This document shows, one piece after another, positions 25,561 through 36,949 of a stretch of 64,000 nucleotides of DNA. The stretch's first letter is position 1. The number at the start of each line of letters is the position of its first letter. Made by a program: the position numbers and the translations under genes. Origin of the DNA: Cymbidium sinense (lineage: Eukaryota; Streptophyta; Magnoliopsida; Asparagales; Orchidaceae); the NCBI GenBank assembly GCA_021442155.1, contig CM038218.1, positions 59,734,268-59,798,267 on the forward strand, given 5' to 3'. The notes under the pieces are model-generated. The model searched no databases. It had not been told where the DNA came from and was given only the letters and a program-made list of their open reading frames with translations.

Positions 25561-27703
25561 TCAAGCTATTTTTATATGGGAGCAAGCCCTATATGGCACT
25601 CACTCATTAGCTACTCTAGGTCAGGCTAACATACTACCTTATTAGTTTATCACCCTAGTGGTTCCTTGTTCAGAAGATGTGAGTCCCTAAGCTTTCTTCC
25701 TAACTTGACCATTGCAAACCAATGAGCTTGTTAGTTTGGTAGACTTCATTGCCCACCATAAATACCTCATGTTGATTTTGTTTAAGAAGATGTTAGTCCC
25801 TTTTCTTGAACTAATCATCATCGACTAGGTATATATTTGAGGTTTATGATAAGCCTCCAGTGGCTCCTTTCCTCTTGACTACTTTTGAGTTGATATAAAT
25901 CCTCTAATGGCATTCACTCAATAGTCTCCCTGGGTCAGATAGCACTTGTCGAGCCGAAGATAGACTATCCAAGCAATCAGTTCCGCTATAAGAAGATGTG
26001 AGTCCCTGAGCTTTCTTCCTAAGCTGATTGTTGCAAATAGACAGGAAACTTAGGTTGGTTGATGTTCACTATGCTAATAGCGACTCACCTGATGGATACA
26101 TTTCTCTTGGCAGATGTAAGTCCCTACGCTTTCTCCTTGAGTTGGACACCGAATACCTATGTATATTATCTTCTCCAGGTTTTGGATCAAGCCCTTATTG
26201 GCCCCATCCCCTGTGGACACTCTATTTGGATCACGTCCTTTGCGACCCCATTTAGACACTACCCAGGTTACTTTTGGATTGGATAATCCTATTTTCTTAG
26301 TAGCCACCCCTATGGTTGGAGACTTTGTTCAGTGGATGTGCAGATTCTCCCTTAGTTTAGTAAATCTGATATAGGTTTAGACTAATATAAGCTCTTTCTT
26401 AGTATGATCCCTTGCAAACCAATAGAGTCCACGATAAATAAATAAATAAACAAAACAAACAAAATTAATTCACTTGTGGATTAGGAATTCAAGCCTCCAA
26501 AGGGCCTTTTTCCCAAGAATACATCATATCTTTAGGGTAATGTCAGCATAACTCCCTATAAGAATTGCCTAACTACCTGAGTTGAGATAAGTCCCTGGGT
26601 CGGCACTTTCTCCGTAGTGGCCCTTAGGTTAGATTAAATCTATTTATGACAAACAGGTTACCCAGGCGGTTATTTCTCTTTGAAAGATATAAGTCTACTA
26701 CATTCTTCCTAGCATGGCTGTCACAAACTGACGGACATCCCTAGGCCGAGTTAACATGTTATCTTGTTAAGGTGTCACTCCAGTAGTCTTTTTATAGTGG
26801 AAGATATGAGTCCCTGAGCTTTCTTCCAATGACATTTGCGAAAGGCACCCTTTGGTTGGATAGTTCTCCCCATGGCTACTCCCTTTGGATTGGTAAATCT
26901 AAGCTAGATCAAGGCCAACATGACCCCTACTCAGTGCAGTCCATCACAAACCAATAGGATTCATAAAAAATAATTATAAATGAAATTAATCTTGACTATC
27001 TTTACGCTGATCTAAGTCCCCCAGCAGCATTCACTCAATAGCCAGCCCTAGATTAAGTTGACATGTTACATTGTTAATTTGTCATTCCAGTTGTCTTTTT
27101 ATAGTGGAAGATGTGAGTCCCTGAGCTTTCTTCCCTGAACTTGACCATTGCAAACTGAAAGAAAAATTCCTTTGGTTGGCTAGTCCTATTATGTGGTTAG
27201 TAGACTACCACTTTGGATTGGTAAATCTGAGCTAGATCAAGGCCAACACGACCCCTACTCAGTACGGTCCATCGCAAACCAACAAGGTCCAACTCAAAAT
27301 CCAAAATTTAAAACAACGTAAAACAAATCCAATCAATCTCCCCAATAAAGTCAAATCAAATAATAAAAACAAACCAAAATAATCAAATAAATCAAATCAA
27401 TTTCTCTCCCCAATGAGACTCAACTCAAATCAAACCTCTCATCCCATTGTGGATGACTTGAACCTCTTTCCCAAGTGGAAGGTTCACATACTCAGTCCTT
27501 AGCAGATTCCTCCTTCACTCTATTAAGTTGTTGACATGAGTAGAGTCATATTGCACTAAGCTCTTGATTCCTTCTACACGTTGGGTTGGGAGTTGGTTCA
27601 TTTCTATTAGTGCTTATGATCGTTCGGTGTTGTTGAACACCTTAGTCAACACCAATACATGCGGTGTACCTTGTCAGTCACACCTCACCTATTGGGTGCC
27701 CTT
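25560..27703 (+). repeat. Element 1 non-coding 3' region of diverged modules
   Basis: A phrase close to 'GGAAGATGTGAGTCCCTGAG' followed by 'ctttcttcc' recurs near 25,675, 25,993, 26,113, 26,690, 26,800 and 27,108, usually followed by 'ttgaccattgcaaacc'. Other recurring phrases are 'ggattggtaaatctgag' and 'cactcaatag'. The modules repeat every 120-570 bp and are strongly diverged. No open frame runs through. A clear polypurine tract was not seen immediately before the 3' LTR. Confidence 0.7.
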
Positions 27704-30469
27704 TGTTGACCTCATTTTTAGAATGAGCTCTCAACCCCTCCATCTTAGACATAGGACTCCTCTTAGACACTAAGAGTTCCTTAATCTTAAGACACTTCTA
27801 GTGATTAGGTGAACACTCAACCTAACCCTAGAGATTTAGAAGAGTTAGCCATAGGAATAGGTTATGCCTTAAGGGTGTTAGAAAAATTTGCCTACCCTAT
27901 AGCTTGAACCAAATCCTCACTTCCTTCTTTCAAGTCAAACTCCAAATTTGGATTAAACTCCAAACTAAAATCAACTTCAACTCCAAAAACAAAATCAATT
28001 CCAATGGATTTTCTCATATCATGAATCAATTCCAAATGATTGAAACCCATGATTGAATTCTAAGTTCAAAAATCTTTCCTAAGTCACTTTGATTCAATCT
28101 TATGGACTTAGCTCAAATCAAATCCAAATCAATTCAAATTCAAAAATTTTTATCATAATCCATTTATATTCTCATTTATATTCACACATATAAATGAAAT
28201 ATAAATTCAAATAACCAAAACTAAATTCAAAATGCAAATCCAAATTCAACCAAAATTCAACCTAAGCCTTTCAAGTCAAATTCTTGAACTTAGCCAAATC
28301 AAACTCAAATCAAGCCAAACCCTTGATTATTCTCCATGATTCAATCAGTCATTTAATCAAGAAATAAAATATAAACACAAAATTTAATAATCAAACCAAA
28401 ACTAAATTCGAAAAAAAAATAATCAAACCCAAGTCGAACTCATGTTCACCCTTTGAACTTGAAATTGTCAAGTGAATCAAAACCCATTTGACTCCAAATC
28501 ACTTGCAAATGGATTTATATTTCAATCATAAGTCCATATGTGAGTTCAACCAAGCTTGATTCAAGTCTTGATCAAGTCAATTGACCCACTTAGGCTCACT
28601 TGACCCAAAGTGACCTAAAGTACCCTTTTTGAGCCAAATTTTAATCCTACCCAAATTGGATTGAGCTAAGCCCAACTAAGCCTCACATTGTGAGCAGCAA
28701 TAATCATGAGATGATCAATCACTCAAATTAGATCAAACTAAGTCAAACCTAAGGGTTGACCAAGTAAGCACTTAGCCAAAATTCTTCATAGGCCAAATTG
28801 ATTGAAACCATTGATCAAAATCAATTCATGATCAATGTTTGAACTTGACCAAAGCCTCAATTGGTCAACTAGACCTAACCTAGCCCAATTGACCATGAAC
28901 CCAACTTGACCTAAAAGGTCAAATTGAGCCAAAATCAACTCAACTAAAAATTGATTGAAACCAAAGCTTGCAACATATTTCAAATAACCAACCAAACCTA
29001 AACCAATCCATGACCTAGCCCAATTGAGTTAAATGGGTCAAATTGGTCAACTTGACCCATTTGACCTAAATGAAATCAAATGAACCAAAACCACATATAA
29101 ACCAAATTGAACCAAACCAATGATCCAAACACATTTCAAATAGTCATATGAACTTGATAACTCTTGGTTTGACCCTATTTGACCAATTGGTCAACTTGAT
29201 CGAAGTTGACCCATTTTGACCTAAATGGGTCAATATGAGCCAAATGACATCAAATCAACTCCAAATTTTTTAAAATTTAGCCCAACCTAATTTCAAACTA
29301 TTCTAAATCTGTCCAAAGTGAAATGAAAGCCAAATGATCATTTTACCCCTAGGTCAAGGGGTAACCTATGGCCAATTCCACTTGGAATTTGGTCATATCC
29401 TTTTCATTGCCACTTGGCACCCTCTTAGTGGACTAAGTGGACACTAGTGGGTGTGGTGCACATGACCCAATGGGTTTAGGTCAGCCAAACCCAACCCAAG
29501 GCCAAAACTGACCAACCCACTCAAAATGAGCACATGGGAATCACTCCTCCACCTCATTTAGCACATGGGAGCTTCACCACTCCACTCCAAACCCAAAACC
29601 AATTCACAAGACACTAAGAATGGCCTAACTAACTCACTCCATAGGATCAATTTGATCAAAATGGTAAAGCCAAGCTTGACCGTCCGATCATTCTAGGGGG
29701 AGATATACTCTCCCAAATTTCACTTGAATTGCATTCATTCACACTCGATTGAGCTTAGGGAACTCTAGCAAGCTTCTCCGAGTTCCTCCAAGTTTCCTCA
29801 GCCCATTGCTCTTGCAAGCACCCTCAGAGGACCCAATCAAATTGATCCAAAGCTTCTTCCAAGATTCCAAGGCATAGGAGGGGGGAGCTAGACCAAAGCC
29901 GCAAGCCTAGGAGGAGGAGTTTGGTCAATTGAGCAATCCACTTACTCCCAAAGCTTGAAACCTTCAACAAGGTTTCATCTCCACTGGACGAAGCAACCTC
30001 GATGGTTGGGAGCACCAGTGATAGCCTTCAGCGAGGTATGGTTCAAAATTGAGCTTAGGTGTAAGATTCCTTAGTCCTTTGTGAAAGAAAGTTTCATCCC
30101 ATTGCAAATTGGCCATTAGATCTTCTTGAGCTTGATATTAGATGGTGTGTGATCAATCTTAGCTTAATCTGAGCTCAATCGATCTCGAATCAAACCCTAA
30201 GGGATGGACAGTTGCCCTCTCCCACAGGCAAGCTCAGAGACGAATCGTGGATTGTCCATCCCACATGTTTTGGATGGACAATCTTGATTAATCTGGTTAG
30301 ATCCTGCATTTCAATCCCCTCTGATCCACGAGTTTAATCCAAACCATCCGATCTTTGATCAGACAGTCCAAAGAGAAACCTCGTAGCACCACTGGCTAAC
30401 GATGCACTTGATTTGACTACTTAAATAGCGAATCTCATCGCACCACGTGAAAAGCGCACTCCACATGGA

Positions 30470-30525
30470 AAGCGCGTGCCGCATCAGTAGTCCACATGGC
30501 GCCAACGAGATTAACTATATAATTA
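30470..30525 (+). promoter_or_regulatory. Likely LTR core promoter, element 1 3' LTR
   Basis: A TATA-like 'ctatataattaggg' follows 'cacatggcgcc', matching the position of the CACGTG plus TATA pairs in the element 2 LTR copies at 37,752-37,782 and 62,180-62,227. The G-box is mutated here (CACATG). Confidence 0.45.
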
Positions 30526-32510
30526 GGGATTCAATTAACTTTTAATCATATAATCTTTAAAAATGCATAAATAAATGTAAAAAAATTAGAAAATACAAAC
30601 CCAAACGCATTTTGAAGATATTTCAAAGAGGAATAATATAAAATTAAGTTTAATTAATTTTAAATAGTAAATTATTTATAATTTGGGTTTTATTGGGAAT
30701 GTAATTATGTTAATTACTCCATAATTATTCCATTGTGTAATTCTAAACTTTTTAGGTATGTTTAGGGGGATGACTTCTGCCTCCCTTAATTTTCTTGGAA
30801 TTTATTAATAGTTTAATTAGGAGAATTGCTTGATTCACTCCTGATTATTCTCTTAATTAATTAAATGTTTAATTAACCTATTAAATAGTAATAAATTCAT
30901 TAATTAAGTTTTCTAATTATCTTAAAATAGTGAACAGACTTAGGAAAAATGATTAGGAGCCCTCTCCCAAATCTTTTCCCCTAAGTTTATTTCATTTAGA
31001 TAAAAATCTAATTAAGGTGCAAATTAATTAAATAGTTTAAATCACTTTATTAAATGGCTTAATTAATCAAAATTTTAAAATCAAATCAATCCAAACTTAA
31101 TCAATTCCTTCTTTTATAGATTGCATAGGTGTTCAATAACCTAAGTAGCTTAAGAAAATCATATATAACCCATATGTGTGGGAAGGGTTATAAAAATACT
31201 TAAATTAAACCCTTTAGCTTAATTAATCATTAATTATGAGCCAAATGCATTAGGCTCTTTTCTTTCTTAGATGCATTATTGATTTAAATTCCTTGTGATT
31301 TTATGTCATACATTGGCTCATAATTATTTGATTAATTATGTTAAAGTGATATAGGTAAGGGGTAATTAATGGACTTAATGTACATCTTAACCTAAACAAA
31401 AAATATAAAATCAATCTAATGATTCTAAAGTTAAACTAAAACAACATACACATGTGGGAGATGGGTTAGGACCAGCAAACTATTTTCACATTCCTTAAAT
31501 TCAAATCAAACACAAAACAAAAATTAAAATTTCCTTAAACCAACTTTGATTCACTTTAAACAATCTTATTCCATAAGATTGTCTTTAGAATTAATTATAG
31601 TGAGTGAAGTTACATGCTTAGATCACTTTGTTTCTTTCTTAGCATGTTAAATGTGTATGCCACATGAAAATCATGCATTCATATCTTTTGAAAAATAAAG
31701 TAAAATCAAATGTTTTTTTTTTTGTCAAATTGCATGTTTTGGCTAAAGTAAGAATATGAATGGCTATTATCACTACTAAATCCAGAACTATTTTTAAAAC
31801 TCAGAAATCAAACATTGCAAATGAAAAGTATGCTATTTATAAGTACTTATAAACCTGCATGTGAATAGCATAAAATATGTTATGTGATTTTCCTTCTCTT
31901 TTCTTAATATAGGTTTGTATAGGATTTGTAAAGTGTATAGTCCATTTGAAAATGACATAACACTTGCTTAATCCATTCCTATACACTCCTATGTCATGAC
32001 TTAAGAAGAAACTCCACATCACACATGTAAACTAAACAACCAAACCAAAATCAAACAAATAGAAACCTTTTTCATAATTCTTCCTTCCATGTATTTCTTT
32101 TTTGTACATGAACATGTATTTAAGAAAAGTGGTATATTAGTCTGGACACCCAAGGTTGTGAGGCTTTAAGTAGCCCCAAGTAGGTCTTGTACTTTACACC
32201 CCTAGTGTAGAAAATAATGACATCGTACTCACTTATGTATTTCATACTTGTAAATGTGCATATGAAAATGGATAAGAGAATCTCTCTTTTTCTACTTAAC
32301 CAAATCATGCATCATGAAGCATCCAAATTTTCTTAAGTAATATCTCTTAGCATTCATCATGAAGGTGTGCTAAATATTTGCCTTTGTATGTATAGATATG
32401 CTTAGGGTCCATCCATATGCATGTTACATATGTTGGAAAGAAATAAAGTGTTGTCTGTTTTGTGATAGTAATTCACTTTACTTAATCTTAAAATGCCTTT
32501 CTTTTTGAAT

Positions 32511-34246
32511 GATTTACAACAACAACAAGCCTTTATCCCACTAAGTGGGGCTGACCCATTGTGTCCTATTATGTGTCAAATTCTCATTTAATTCAAGTAT
32601 GCTAAGGTCATTTTTTATACATATTAATCAAATCATTTTAGGTCTACCTCTACCTTTCTTAACATAAGGAAAATCTAATGCATCTACCCTCCTAACCAGG
32701 TCATTTGACGGCCGACGATTTATGTGGCCAAACCATCTAAGGCAACTCCCTCTAATCTTATTTGCCACCAGAGCTACTCCAACTTTTTCCCGAACATACT
32801 CATTTTGCATTCTATCTCTCAGAGTAAAGCCACTCAACCACCTAAGAATCCTCATCTCTGTAACACTTAACTTAGTCTTATGCTTCTCTTTTATTGGCCA
32901 ACATTGCACCATAAGTCATTCGTCTTACCACCATCTTATAAAATTTTCCTTAAGTTTAAGTGGAACTTTTCTATCACATAATAGGCCAGATGCATTCCTC
33001 CACTTCAACCATCCAACTTGAATTCTACTAATAACATCTCCATCTATTTCACTATCATTTTAAACAATAGAGCCTAAATATCTGAATCGTTCAATCTTAT
33101 TAATGACTTGTTCACCTAATGTCACAACACTACCACTAGAACTTCTACAACTAAAATTACACTTCATATATTCAATTTTAGATCTACTTAAATGAAAACC
33201 TTTAGACTCTAATGTTGACCTCCATAATTCAAGTTTCTCTTGGACTCCCTCTCTAGTCTTATCAATAAGAAGAATATCATCAGCAAAAAGCATACACCAA
33301 GGTACATCTTCCTGTAAATGCTTAGTGAGAACATCCATAATTAAAGCAAAAAAGATAAGGGCATAAAGCTGATCCTTGATTTAATCCAATTGAAATTGGA
33401 AAATATTTTGTCAATCCTCCTTGTGTTTGGACACAAGTAACAGCTCTAGTATACATATCCTTAATGACTTGAATATAACCAATATTAACTCCTTTCTATT
33501 CTAGAACTCTCCAAAGAACATCTCTTGAAACTTTATCATTAAGCTTTCAAATCAATAAATATCATATGTAAATCCTTCTTATTTTCTCTATACTTCTCCA
33601 TCAAATCTCTTAACAAATGTATAGCATCCATAGTAGATCTACCTAGCATGAAACCAAACTTATTGTGAGAAACTTTTGTATCACATCGTAACCTATGCTC
33701 AATTACACTCTCCCATAATTTTAATGTATGACACATTAACTTAATTCCTCTATAATTTGCACACTCTTGTGCATCACCTTTGTTCTTAAATATAGGAACC
33801 AACAAACTCTTTTTCCACTCATCTGGCATCTTTTTAGTCTTTAAAATAACATTAAAAAGATTCTTAAGCCAAGAAATTCCTTGATCTCCTCAACATTTCC
33901 ACACTTCTATTGGAATATCATCAGGTCCTACTGCTTTTCCACATTTCATTTTCCTTAAAGCTTCTCTAACTTCAGATTTACTAATACGATTGTAAAAATA
34001 AAAATATCTATTTTTGTTTAGGGTATTAAGGTTGCTAAAATCAATTGTACATTCAGATTCTTCATTGAAAAGTTTATCAAAATATCTCATCCACCTATTT
34101 TCAATATCCTTTTCTAAGAAAAGCACTTTATTATCTTCATCCTTAATACACCTCACTTCAACTAGGTCTTTACTTCTCCTATCTCTTTGGTTGGCTAACT
34201 TATACATCTTCTTTGGTATCTAATCTATTGTATAAATCACTAAAAT
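32511..34246 (-). mobile_element. RTE-type LINE, 5'-truncated, inserted in element 1 3' LTR
   Basis: On the minus strand the frames give RT sequence in order: VREALRKMKCGKAVGPDDIP and EVWKC, then MPDEWKKSLLVPIFKNKGD, ANYRGIKLMCHTLKLWE, FIDLKA and DVPWCMLFADDILLID with the FADD box. These are followed by the typical RTE tail LRWLSGFTLRDRMQNEYV, LRWFGHINRR and KKGRGRPKMI. The endonuclease is missing. The 3' end at 32,515-32,529 is an (ACA)n/(TGT)n tail preceded by 'ctaagtgggat', typical of plant RTE LINEs. A 13-bp target duplication TTTCTTTTTGAAT lies at 32,498-32,510 and 34,247-34,259. Frames are broken in several places. Confidence 0.9.
32628..34207 (-). pseudogene. RTE LINE reverse transcriptase, broken into four frames
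   Basis: Four open pieces in the correct order (33,890-34,207, 33,539-33,829, 33,060-33,338 and 32,628-32,912) cover the RT from the thumb-proximal region to the conserved C-terminal RWFGH..R and KGRGRP motif. The catalytic FADD (33,260-33,290 region) is intact, but frame changes separate the pieces. No apurinic endonuclease domain precedes it, so the insertion is 5'-truncated, as usual for LINE copies. The enzyme would have copied LINE RNA at a nicked target site; this copy cannot. Confidence 0.85.
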
Positions 34247-34693
34247 TTTCTTTTTGAATAGGTTTATTTAGGGAATATCTAAATGTAAGATTAATTAAAA
34301 TACATAATAAGATATTCACTAAACAAAAATCAAATATGAATCTACCTTAGAAATTACTTAAGGTAAGGAGGAAAGAGAAGTTTTCTTCTCTTTTCCTCTC
34401 TTTACAAGTATTAGTAATTAATTTTATGTTCATTCAAACCAAAATCAAATCATAAAAATAAAATCAACCAAATTAACTAAATCATTTAAATAAAACCACC
34501 CTCTAAGTTGAATATTTTTCATACTTAGAAGACTTCAACCTTAAATCCCAGCTAAACATACCACATAAATCTTAAATAGCACACACATTAGGCTAAGTCA
34601 CCATTTTACTTTATGCTTTATATGTTTCTAATCTAGATGATGTAATGATAGGGTGATCTTAGTCTAATCATTATCTTCTACAAGGGATGTAAG

Positions 34694-34795
<102 letters not shown>

Positions 34796-35275
34796 TCGAC
34801 ACAATACACCCAATCGACTAGAATTTAGAAAATTTTGTTGCTATTGTCAAAAGTGTGCAATTCATGGGGAAATAAAGAAATAGATGTAATGAAATGCTTG
34901 TGTTATTTTTACAAGTAGTGGGAAGACTAAGAACTTTACATCTTAACATATATAATACAAACCAAATCCTATTTTGGTTGAATCTTAATTAAATGAATAA
35001 AAAAAGTTTGAAATCACACTTGGAAAGGGTGGACTTGGTTATCCATGTGCGGGGTGCTAAGTCCAATTTACTCATATACATGCTTGGGATTGTGTGGTTT
35101 ATTTAGCTGATCTCTATTTTGCAGATTTTAGTTCTATTTCCTTTTTCCTATTTTCATGTAATTTTGCAATTAGGATTTTTAATTATTATTATGGGAGATT
35201 ATGATGAACATTGATCATAAGACTATGTCTTATCTACCATGTGAAGTCTTTGGAGCAACCACATCCCAACCAACT

Positions 35276-35356
35276 AAAAGAAGAAAGAAGAAAGGAGAAA
35301 GATGAAAGAAGAAAGAAGAAAGAAGAAGAAGGAAGAAGAAATGAAGAATGAAGAAT
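35276..35356 (+). repeat. Purine tract (GAA/AAGAAG-rich)
   Basis: About 80 bases of almost only A and G, followed by a short direct repeat 'atgaagaatgaagacccc'. The inverted counterpart in element 2 is the pyrimidine tract at 59,340-59,440. Confidence 0.85.
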
Positions 35357-36949
35357 GAAGACCCCCATAACATGAAGAATGAAGAATGAAGACCCCCATA
35401 AGGGTTGAGCTCGGTTACCCAATTTTCTTTTGGGTTTGTGCGGTGGAGCTCGACCACAAAAGGCCTCTTATTCTTTTGTGCAAGCATTATAAATTGATTG
35501 GTCTTTGTTTAGCTTATGCATTAAGATGACATGTTTTCTTAGTTTTTTCCTTGCTTTGATGTATGGCTGTAAGATGATTAGGCCCTTAGGGGAAAATAAA
35601 TTTTCTATCCAATTAATCAACTCAAAACTAAAAATTAAATAACTCATAGCCTCACCTAAAGCTTAAGAAATAAAGCAAGATAAAATATTTAGCAACCCCT
35701 TAGCTGGATGTTGTATTTTCTTTCTCACATAATGCATAAAAAGCATATTGATTCACTCTTGACTTGGAGGACTTCCACCCGTGCTAAAGAACTTGGCTTG
35801 ACCTTTAATAGCCATGGTAGAAACACACCTCCATTCTTGCTGGTTTTGCCCCATAATCTCATTTCTCATGCATTAGGCATATGAATCCTACAAGCTTGTG
35901 TCAAATCAATAGTCCAAAAATAAAAATAAAATGTAACAAAATTTACATTAAATTTAAGTCATTAAATCATGCCCTACATGATCTAGTCTCTTAGGGAGTG
36001 TGTTTAAGGACTTAATCTCTTTCTAAATAAACAACAACTGGGCTTTCTTGTAAAAGTATATGACTTGCCTACATATATTTAAAATCATAGGAGGAGTTAG
36101 TTGGCGGCCACTCCCATGCGGTTGTAAGTCCAAACGTTTGAGTGGTTTATCCTCTCTTGTGGAGGTAAACTAAATGCTCATTTTTGCCTTAGATTTAGAT
36201 CATGCTTTAGCCCTCGCCAAAGCTCCCTAGATTTAGGTTTAAAAGTTGCTACTTCCATTCACGGGCTACAAGCATAAATTCTCACCTTTAGACATTTCCA
36301 CGATCTAGTGCCGTGGAATCGTAAGTCCAGATTTCTAACAAAAATTCAACTTAAACAACTAATTCCCCTCAACTTCAAAAATATAAAGCTCAACCATAGG
36401 ATAGTTTCGGATGCTTACTAGGCTTCCTAGTATCATAAGCATCCTCTACTTATCTTCCTTTGGCTTCGATAATAACTCCCTCCTCTTGATCAAGCCCACT
36501 TAATTTTCTAAAAATAAATAAATTAATTGATAGTCTATATTTAAAATCTTTGGAGACAACGATCATTTACCTTAATCAAGAGTATTCCTAAGGAATCCTG
36601 TTCCTTAGGATGTAATTAACTATGGGGCTTACCTCCATAGGGAACTTAACGAACTTGATTTAAAATAAACTCTGCTTTACTTTTTCATGTAAAGTACGGG
36701 AAGAATCGCTGGTACATTCAAGACCCATGGTCCTTAGGAATCCTTATTCAGGTGATTAGGTCCATTGTAAGGTGGTGACTTCTATCTTTCAAGATAGTAC
36801 ACTTTTCCTCAATGTCTTACCAGATCACCCTAATAAGAACATCTTCAGATCTACGTGTTGTCCCACACAAAGGCGTATATTTCTATTTTCGTATATTCTC
36901 TCTTTTTTCAAAGGGATAGATGAAAGCATAGATATTAAATTTTACCACA

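Noticed and set aside
28786..30015. Minus-strand open frames within the element 1 3' LTR
   Set aside because: They come from biased LTR composition (CAA/TTG-rich) and have no similarity between LTR copies at protein level.
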